A stretch of 6,688 nt of DNA, taken from an uncultured Bacteroidales bacterium (GTDB taxonomy: Bacteria > Bacteroidota > Bacteroidia > Bacteroidales > F082). Made by a program: the position numbers and the translations under genes. Shown here one piece after another: positions 1 to 4,901 of the stretch. The stretch covers positions 1 to 6,688 of the forward strand of contig CAMKAR010000116.1 in NCBI GenBank assembly GCA_946410535.1, read 5' to 3'. Numbering within the stretch: the stretch's first letter is position 1; every line of letters begins with the position of its first letter. The notes under the pieces were generated by a model. It was not told the origin of the DNA and searched no databases. It was given only the letters and a program-made list of their open reading frames with translations.

Positions 1-594
1 GAGGAAGACATCGAGTTTTATTCCGTTTTGCGTTCCATCCGCGCCATCGAGGACTGCGACGTGGCCATCCTCATGCTCGATGCCACGCAAGGTTTCGAGG
101 CCCAAGACATGAACATCCTGCGCCTCATCGAGAAGAACAAGAAAGGCTTGGTGATGGTCGTCAACAAGTGGGATTTGGTCGAAAAGGACTCCAACACACA
201 CAAGTCTTACGAAGAGCTGATTCGTTCCAGAACGGCGCCCTTCACCGACTATCCCATCATCTTCACCTCGGCCATCAACAAGCAACGTATATATAAGGTG
301 CTGGAAACCGCGCACAAGGTCTACGAAAACCGTGAGCGCCGCGTTCCCGTGCGCGAGTTGAACGACAAGATGCTGGAAATCATCAACTCCGTGCCGTTGC
401 CTACGGCTTCGCGCGGACGTTTCCTGAAGATCAAATACATCACCCAGCTGAAGAGCATCGCGCCCCAGTTCATCTTCTTCTGCAACCTGCCGAAGGACGT
501 GAAGGAGAACTACAAACGCTTCTTGGAGAACAAGATCCGTGAGACTTGGGACTTCCATGGCGTACCGATTCAACTGATTTTCAAGGAGAAATAA
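1..594 (+). CDS. der: Ribosome-assembly GTPase Der (EngA), C-terminal part
   Basis: This is the 3' end of a gene that enters from the left edge. The frame is open from base 1, so 197 residues are visible, and the TTG at 28 is an internal Leu codon rather than a start. Der is a tandem-GTPase protein that acts in 50S subunit maturation in the cytoplasm. Visible here is the end of the second G domain: the pre-G4 stretch with ILMLDATQG, the G4 motif NKWD (bases 163-174) and a G5-like TSA (about 265-273). The C-terminal KH-like domain follows (roughly the last 75 residues), with the family-typical [14 protein letters not shown] and GVPIQLIF segments. The first G domain and the P-loop of the second lie outside the window. 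The sequence ends at a normal family C-terminus, so the gene looks intact here. Identification is confident from the combination of G4/G5 and the KH-like tail. Confidence 0.95.
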   Translation, partial: EEDIEFYSVLRSIRAIEDCDVAILMLDATQGFEAQDMNILRLIEKNKKGLVMVVNKWDLVEKDSNTHKSYEELIRSRTAPFTDYPIIFTSAINKQRIYKVLETAHKVYENRERRVPVRELNDKMLEIINSVPLPTASRGRFLKIKYITQLKSIAPQFIFFCNLPKDVKENYKRFLENKIRETWDFHGVPIQLIFKEK

Positions 595-603
595 TTTACT
601 GAC

Positions 604-668
604 ACGGGACTTCGGGAAACGGGACACGAGACCATCGTCCCGCGTCTCGCAGTCTCGCGTCTCGCGTC
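604..668. repeat. GC-rich degenerate inverted and tandem repeat between der and the S4 gene
   Basis: The 80-bp spacer is built almost wholly from short related units. The left half has two copies of ACGGGAC (604-610 and 619-625) and one CGAGAC (627-632). The right half holds the complementary GTCCCG (637-642) followed by three copies of GTCTCGC (644-650, 652-658, 659-665). CGGGAC can pair with GTCCCG, and CGAGAC can pair with any of the three GTCTCG copies. The complementary blocks are in the same order in both halves, so the two stems cannot nest; they are mutually exclusive or would form a pseudoknot. No poly-T run follows, so it is not a classical terminator. It could be a dispersed intergenic repeat or a structured RNA leader for the S4 gene. 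Confidence 0.6.
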
Positions 669-674
669 AAAAAA

Positions 675-1064
675 ATGGAAAACGAAGAAAACATCGTCCG
701 GATGGACAAATGGCTGTGGGCGGCGCGTCTCTTCAAGACGCGCTCGTTGGCCGTGGACGCCATCAAGGGCGGCAAGGTGAAGATGGACGGCAACCCCATC
801 AAGCCCTCGCGCGAGGTGAAAGTGGGCGACATCATCCAAGTGCAGATCGAACAGCTGCACAAGGTGGTGGAAGTGAAGACCGTCATCAAGAACCGCGTCT
901 CGCCCAAGCAGGTGCCCGAGGTCTACAACGACCTCACGCCCAAGGAGGAATACGAGCGCATCGAGTTCATGAACGCTTACAAGGCCGAATGGCGCGACCG
1001 TGGCGCAGGCCGCCCGACCAAGAAGGAGCGTCGGATGATCGAACGGTTGAAGGACGAAATGTAA
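675..1064 (+). CDS. hslR: S4-domain RNA-binding protein, HslR/Hsp15 family
   Basis: A 129-residue protein of the HslR (Hsp15) family. In E. coli this protein binds free 50S subunits that carry stalled peptidyl-tRNA and helps recycle them. The S4 RNA-binding domain occupies roughly residues 9-70: it opens with the hallmark MDKWLWAARLFKTRSLA, has the GGKVKMDGN turn, and then VKVGDIIQV. The basic C-terminus has the family signature GAGRPTKKERR (about residues 110-120). Length is normal (family about 105-135 aa). The ATG at 675 is chosen because the S4 core begins within ten residues of it; there is no Shine-Dalgarno sequence, only an A-run, as is common in Bacteroidota. It is 80 bp downstream of der on the same strand and may be cotranscribed through the repeat spacer. 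An HslR-like paralogue of slightly different role is possible, so the symbol is less certain than the family. Confidence 0.88.
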   Translation: MENEENIVRMDKWLWAARLFKTRSLAVDAIKGGKVKMDGNPIKPSREVKVGDIIQVQIEQLHKVVEVKTVIKNRVSPKQVPEVYNDLTPKEEYERIEFMNAYKAEWRDRGAGRPTKKERRMIERLKDEM

Positions 1065-1094
1065 AACATGGTTTTCCAAACATTTTGCCTAACC

Positions 1095-1125
1095 TTGCGC
1101 AAAAACCAGAAAACTATTATCTTTG
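1095..1125 (+). promoter_or_regulatory. Bacteroidota-type promoter for the HEPN/MNT operon
   Basis: A -7 element TATCTTTG (1118-1125) matches TAnnTTTG exactly. It is preceded by TTG (1095-1097, within CCTTGCG) with a 20-nt spacer, in the range for the primary sigma factor of this phylum. The start codon at 1149 lies 23 nt after the -7 element, giving a short A-rich leader. It separates the toxin-antitoxin pair transcriptionally from the upstream S4 gene. Confidence 0.75.
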
Positions 1126-1148
1126 CCGCATAAAACCAATAAAAAACG

Positions 1149-1589
1149 ATGGAACAACCGACAGACATCCGATGGCTGCAACGCTATTCCAATTTTCACA
1201 AGGCTTGCCAAAGGCTCCTCGAAGTGACCGAATGCTACAACTCAATTGAAGACCTGTCGGAATTGGAGCAGGAAGGTCTCGTGCAACGGTTCGAATACAC
1301 CTTTGAATTGTCGTGGAAAGTCATGCAGGACCTGCTCATCTACAAAGGGTATGATTTTATGTTGGGGCCAAATGGAACACTGAAAATGGCATTCGAGGAT
1401 GGCCTTATCTCCGACCACGACGGATGGCGACAGATGGCAAAATCCCGCAACATGTTGAGCCATGTCTATGACGAGGAAGAAGCCGATGCCATTGTGAAAC
1501 TCATTTTCGACCGTTACGCTTCTTTGCTGAAATCTTTGGACAACAAGCTGGAGCAACTATCACAAAATCAAGAATACAGGCAATCATGA
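1149..1589 (+). CDS. HEPN-domain toxin, HI0074/HepT-type (nucleotidyltransferase substrate-binding family)
   Basis: A 146-residue all-helical HEPN protein of the HI0074 family, the partner of a minimal nucleotidyltransferase encoded immediately downstream. Family-typical features are WLQRYSNFHKACQRL near the N-terminus, a central FEYTFELSWKVMQD helix (about residues 48-61), and the HEPN active-site motif RNMLSHVY (R100, N101, H105, Y107). This matches RX4HXY, found in HepT toxins, where Arg and His form the RNase centre and the Tyr is the residue AMPylated by the cognate MntA. All key residues are present, so the toxin looks functional. The start follows its own promoter (1095-1125), and the 3' end overlaps the MNT gene by four bases (ATGA, 1586-1589), indicating coupled translation and fixed stoichiometry. 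Base composition is intermediate between the GC-rich flank and the AT-rich cassette. RNase activity is inferred from the motif; some HI0074-type HEPN proteins may have other roles. Confidence 0.9.
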   Translation: MEQPTDIRWLQRYSNFHKACQRLLEVTECYNSIEDLSELEQEGLVQRFEYTFELSWKVMQDLLIYKGYDFMLGPNGTLKMAFEDGLISDHDGWRQMAKSRNMLSHVYDEEEADAIVKLIFDRYASLLKSLDNKLEQLSQNQEYRQS

Positions 1590-1891
1590 AATTTGGGCTA
1601 AGTGATTCGGTAATCAGTGAATTGCAGGCGGTGTTCCGGCGTCACGACAACATCGAAAAGGTGCTGATTTTCGGCAGTCGCTCCAAAGGCAACTACCGCG
1701 AAGGCTCAGACATTGACCTTGCCGCGTTGGGCAAAGGTTTAGACTACAACCAGCTGCTGCAAATCCTGACTGAAATTGATGACTTGGAATTGCTTTATTC
1801 AATTGATTTGCTCGACTATTACAAGACCATCAACACCCCCATCGGCGACCATATTGACCGTGTGGGGCAGGTGTTTTACCAGTCGGTGTAA
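1586..1891 (+). CDS. Minimal nucleotidyltransferase (MNT) antitoxin, MntA-like
   Basis: A 101-residue nucleotidyltransferase-fold protein, second gene of the HEPN/MNT pair. The signature GSRSKGNYREGSDID (G30 to D44) is an exact GSX10DXD motif with the two metal-binding aspartates D42 and D44. A third acidic residue is offered by D74 in YSIDLLDY. This is the arrangement known for MntA antitoxins, which transfer AMP to a tyrosine of the HEPN toxin and thereby silence it. The protein is only the catalytic core, as is normal for the family (about 95-140 aa). Its ATG lies inside the toxin's stop region (ATGA overlap), so it is probably made only when the toxin is translated. All catalytic residues are intact. 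Its gene ends 26 bp from the stop codon of a convergent lipoprotein gene. Confidence 0.92.
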   Translation: MKFGLSDSVISELQAVFRRHDNIEKVLIFGSRSKGNYREGSDIDLAALGKGLDYNQLLQILTEIDDLELLYSIDLLDYYKTINTPIGDHIDRVGQVFYQSV

Positions 1892-1917
1892 GTGATTTGC
1901 TCTGTTTTGCTTTCAAC

Positions 1918-2565
1918 TTAATAAAACACAGGAGATTTATTGATTCCCCAAGTCCCATTTTCTTTTTTGATTACTTTGACGCGATATAATTCACCATTGT
2001 CGTAATAAACTTCCCAGTAATATCCCTCTTCCTTGCTTTTTAATCTTTGAATTGCCGTAATTGTAGGTTCAGGAGTGTTTATTTTGAACAATCCCGCGAT
2101 ATATACAGCAATCTCACATGCAGAAGGTTTAGAATTCTCATACACCGCATAAAAAATATCGGCTAAAAAAAGTTCATCATCAGAAACATAATGGTATTTC
2201 GTTGGGGCATAATACTTCTCCATGTATTGTTTATAACTTAGCTCAAATTTACTATTTGGAGTATTCCAAACAGTTTCATAAGCATACTCTTTACAATCAA
2301 TCACAAACTGATTTGCCCTTGAAGAAGAATAATCACCAAAATCCCATCGATGTAATGGAACGTTTTTAAAATCGTTGAGCATATTCCATAAATCACTATT
2401 TAGAAAATGGTTACATTCATGTTTCCAAACATAAAAATGTGCCAATTGAGTTGTTTCTGTTCTTACAATCTTTTCTTCCTCCTCCTTTGAGATGCCTGTT
2501 GAATTATTACTACAGGATGAAATGCCTATGATAACAATTAACACTAATAAAACTAATTTTTTCAT
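1918..2565 (-). CDS. Putative lipoprotein of unknown function
   Basis: A 215-residue protein that I do not recognise. It starts with a clear type II signal peptide: MKK, a hydrophobic run LVLLVLIVIIGI, then the lipobox ISSC with the lipidated cysteine at residue 18, followed by a polar Ser/Asn/Thr linker and an acidic EEEE patch. The mature part is rich in aromatics (many Tyr, Phe and Trp). It ends in a likely beta-hairpin, YYWEVYYDNGELYRVKV, a pattern often seen in small extracytoplasmic domains. It is presumably anchored in the inner or outer membrane. It is the last gene of the - strand cassette, 41 bp after the 203-aa gene, so cotranscription is plausible. A lone TAGATTTG at 2613-2620 matches the -7 consensus but lacks a properly spaced -33 box, so an independent promoter is unproven. 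This is the most AT-rich gene of the window, unlike the flanks, which suggests horizontal origin. Confidence 0.8.
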   Translation of the reverse strand: MKKLVLLVLIVIIGISSCSNNSTGISKEEEEKIVRTETTQLAHFYVWKHECNHFLNSDLWNMLNDFKNVPLHRWDFGDYSSSRANQFVIDCKEYAYETVWNTPNSKFELSYKQYMEKYYAPTKYHYVSDDELFLADIFYAVYENSKPSACEIAVYIAGLFKINTPEPTITAIQRLKSKEEGYYWEVYYDNGELYRVKVIKKENGTWGINKSPVFY

Positions 2566-2606
2566 AATTCAATCTAAATCTTTAGTATAATGCACAAAAT
2601 AATATG

Positions 2607-3218
2607 TTAAATCAAATCTATTTTTCTTGCTCGCAGTTTTTCTTGGAGGCCAACTCTTTCTTCCTCTGAAAGGGTATGTCGCAACCGGAATACATGGGTA
2701 GGAGGAACATGGATATGGCTGTCAGGATTCTCCGAAATGGGTAAGATAAGATAACAATCATCAGAAGCATCAAGCACTGGAAAATGGTCTTCTGGTGTAG
2801 GCGGCAATGCTGCGATAATTCCTATAACAATCCTTTCATAACACAATGCTTCAACAATATCGCCAATCTTGAAATGAATGTCTTCTTTGCTTCGACCATG
2901 GAAATCATTGACAAGATTGTAGTCTTGCAGGCACTCTTCAAGAAGGTTTCCTGAGGGGTCGTATGACCTGACGCTTAACCAATCCACTTCACCAAGGTTG
3001 CCATCAACGGCAATCTCTTTCACCAAATAAGCGTAGATTTCTTCAGGGAAATAGGTTTCCGAAGCGTTTCGCTTCATTGCAGCAATTGCCTTTTCAAGAG
3101 ATGAAAAATGCCCTCGAACAACAGAGATTGCTTCAAAATCTCTTGATGCCTCTGCAAAGGTGCCATCGCATCGGATTTCATCAAGTCGGAAAATGGAGGT
3201 GGTCATATTGCTTTTCAT
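2607..3218 (-). CDS. Conserved-looking hypothetical protein, coupled to the serine protease gene
   Basis: A 203-residue soluble protein without signal peptide or membrane segment; I cannot assign a function. The N-terminal part (about 8-65) looks alpha/beta with a SLEKAIAAM helix. The middle has VRSYDPSGNLLEE. The segment FKIGDIVEALCYERIVIGIIAALPPTP (about 116-142) alternates like a small SH3-type beta barrel. It is followed by LDASDDCYLIL and a His-containing stretch, HIHVPPTHVF (H168, H170, H175), that could bind a metal or nucleic acid, though that is only a guess. The ATG at 3216-3218 overlaps the protease stop as ATGA, which favours this start over the in-frame Met at residue 5. Such overlap implies translational coupling and a possible physical or functional partnership with the protease. 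Confidence 0.75.
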   Translation of the reverse strand: MKSNMTTSIFRLDEIRCDGTFAEASRDFEAISVVRGHFSSLEKAIAAMKRNASETYFPEEIYAYLVKEIAVDGNLGEVDWLSVRSYDPSGNLLEECLQDYNLVNDFHGRSKEDIHFKIGDIVEALCYERIVIGIIAALPPTPEDHFPVLDASDDCYLILPISENPDSHIHVPPTHVFRLRHTLSEEERVGLQEKLRARKIDLI

Positions 3219-4114
3219 TTACCATTACCCACATTCAACAACCGCATAATGCAACCGCCCTTGTTGTTTTCAACTATCTTTGTTACAATGGTTTGTTCAA
3301 GATAAATCATATAGCAGTGATGCAAACTCAAAATCATATCTTGAAGATGCTGGTCTTCTTCCATGTCAATAATGTTCAATCCCACAGCCTTGCATTGTTC
3401 CTTTGAGATATGCCTGCTATGAACTTTCGTCGCATCGTTATTGTTGAAGGCTTTCATTATCTCTTTTCTTTTTCCCTTTTCGGAAATGGTTTTTGATAGA
3501 ATGTTATCGGCTAAGTCATTTGATAACTCTATTGCCTGCTCGCAAGTAACCAAAAACGTAGGATTATATTTAGAAAAAATCACTTGCCACAAACCCAAAG
3601 CATGGGGATTTGATTTTATGTCTTCTTTCGCCTTTTCAAACTCCTTCAAAACAGATTGGCAAGCAACACCTCCTATCTGTGGGTCAAAAGGACCAAGACA
3701 TGACTGCTTTCCCAGCATTATTTCCCTACAGGAAACGGCAATCATTGACCCCGCCGACATTGCCATCTGCGGCACTATGGCTCTAATATCATTGTTGAAG
3801 ATAGAGTGCAAATAATTGATAATCTTTTCTGTAGCGGAGATGTCACCACCCGGAGTGTGCAAAATCAAATCGACCCCTTTGGACTTGTCAAGTTTATAAA
3901 CGGCTTCCATGAAAGCGTTCATATCCTTATCATTTATGGATACATCCGAGGCTGTCGGCTTTTGCAACCATCCAGAGTAATAAGAGATGACATTTCTTCC
4001 TGTACATTTGGAAATCTCATCAAGATACTTTTTCTTCTCTTCAACTAAAAATGTTATCTTGTTTTCTTCTTTGGTGTTTGAAAACTTATTGAATATTTCA
4101 CTCCAACTTGGCAT
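3215..4114 (-). CDS. SDH/SppA-type Clp-fold serine protease
   Basis: A 299-residue protein of the serine dehydrogenase proteinase (SDH_sah) family, a Clp/crotonase-fold group related to SppA and the NfeD-type membrane proteases. In order: an N-terminal MPSWSEIFNKF typical of the family (supporting this start), a RNVISYYSGWLQKP strand region, VDLILHTPGGD (about 81-91), whose Gly pair forms the oxyanion region, and VPQMAMSAGSMIA (114-126). S120 is the likely nucleophile by comparison with the SAG motif of archaeal NfeD-type proteases. GPFDPQIGG (141-149) is the conserved family segment. There is no signal peptide or obvious transmembrane helix, so it is probably cytoplasmic and may act on membrane-associated or regulatory substrates. 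It lies 11 bp after a 63-aa gene and overlaps the following gene by four bases, so it is the core of an operon. Its AT-rich composition contrasts with the neighbouring ATPase genes. Assignment to the fold is firm; the substrate is unknown. Confidence 0.88.
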   Translation of the reverse strand: MPSWSEIFNKFSNTKEENKITFLVEEKKKYLDEISKCTGRNVISYYSGWLQKPTASDVSINDKDMNAFMEAVYKLDKSKGVDLILHTPGGDISATEKIINYLHSIFNNDIRAIVPQMAMSAGSMIAVSCREIMLGKQSCLGPFDPQIGGVACQSVLKEFEKAKEDIKSNPHALGLWQVIFSKYNPTFLVTCEQAIELSNDLADNILSKTISEKGKRKEIMKAFNNNDATKVHSRHISKEQCKAVGLNIIDMEEDQHLQDMILSLHHCYMIYLEQTIVTKIVENNKGGCIMRLLNVGNGK

Positions 4115-4125
4115 GGTTCAATGTT

Positions 4126-4317
4126 TTATGAAAGGATACCACTTACCGTGATTTGATTTTCATCATATATGGAGAATTGCTCGTAATAATCACCTTTTTT
4201 CACCCATTCCTGGCGAATAAAGGGATTGTCATTCTTGAAGCCGTCCATAATTAAGCCAAAATCCATGACTAATCCGGACTGTCTATCCAACTTTTTGCTT
4301 TCGTTATTTGTATTCAT
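4126..4317 (-). CDS. Small hypothetical protein, first gene of the protease cassette
   Basis: A 63-residue protein with no recognisable domain, signal peptide or membrane segment. It has a polar, charged N-terminus (MNTNNESKKLDRQSG), a mixed core VMDFGLIMDGFKNDNPFIRQEW, and a short beta-like end YEQFSIYDENQITVSGIL. The frame is open further upstream to an ATG at 4398. That longer version would run through the promoter (4345-4375) and into the terminator hairpin of the ATPase operon, so the ATG at 4315-4317 is the supported start, 27 nt after the -7 box. Its stop is 11 bp before the protease start. The small size and leading position suggest a regulator, adaptor or inhibitor of the protease, but nothing in the sequence proves this. 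It could also be a translated leader without independent function. Confidence 0.6.
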   Translation of the reverse strand: MNTNNESKKLDRQSGLVMDFGLIMDGFKNDNPFIRQEWVKKGDYYEQFSIYDENQITVSGILS

Positions 4318-4344
4318 AATGATATTAACCCAATAATTACGCTG

Positions 4345-4375
4345 CAAAATTACATATTTCTTTCGTACTTGCAAA
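4345..4375 (-). promoter_or_regulatory. Near-ideal Bacteroidota promoter for the protease cassette
   Basis: Read on the - strand, TTTG (4375-4372) is followed by a 19-nt spacer and TAATTTTG (4352-4345), an exact TTTG-N19-TAnnTTTG arrangement. It is 27 nt upstream of the 63-aa gene start and just downstream of the ATPase terminator, so the cassette is an independent transcription unit. No operator-like palindrome was seen next to it. Confidence 0.85.
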
Positions 4376-4383
4376 TAATTCAC

Positions 4384-4413
4384 CAAAGGCGACTCCAAAC
4401 GGAATCGCCTTTG
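4384..4413 (-). terminator. Hairpin terminator of the V-type ATPase operon
   Basis: CAAAGGCGA (4384-4392) and TCGCCTTTG (4405-4413) form a perfect 9-bp stem. It extends inward past one mismatch by three more pairs around an AAAC loop (4397-4400, as read on the + strand). It begins 24 bp after the subunit K stop codon. On the - strand it is followed by the modestly T-rich GTGAATTATTT rather than a long U-run, so termination could be incomplete and might feed some transcription into the cassette downstream. Confidence 0.8.
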
Positions 4414-4437
4414 TCCTAATTGGTTGTCCTCTCGAAA

Positions 4438-4878
<441 letters not shown>

Positions 4879-4901
4879 TTAATTGTTAATTGTTTATTCG
4901 T

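Noticed and set aside
570..1079. Open frame on the - strand opposite the S4-domain gene
   Set aside because: It runs across the S4 gene and the repeat spacer, and its His/Leu/Asp-rich translation is a typical antisense artefact.
1057..1085. Possible terminator for the S4 gene: AAATGT (1057-1062) with ACATTT (1080-1085), inner AAAAC/GTTTT
   Set aside because: The stem is almost all A/T, overlaps the stop codon, has a 4-nt bulge and no U-tract; too weak to annotate.
1899..1934. Possible bidirectional hairpin between the convergent genes (TGTTTT 1903-1908 with AAAACA 1923-1928)
   Set aside because: Only six mostly A-T pairs with a 14-nt loop; not convincing as a terminator.
2613..2620. TAGATTTG on the - strand as an internal promoter for the lipoprotein gene
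   Set aside because: It matches the -7 box, but the nearest TTG lies about 30 nt upstream instead of 19-21, so there is no supported -33 element.
3441..4048. Open frames on the + strand opposite the SDH protease
   Set aside because: They overlap the well-supported protease and have no recognisable protein features.
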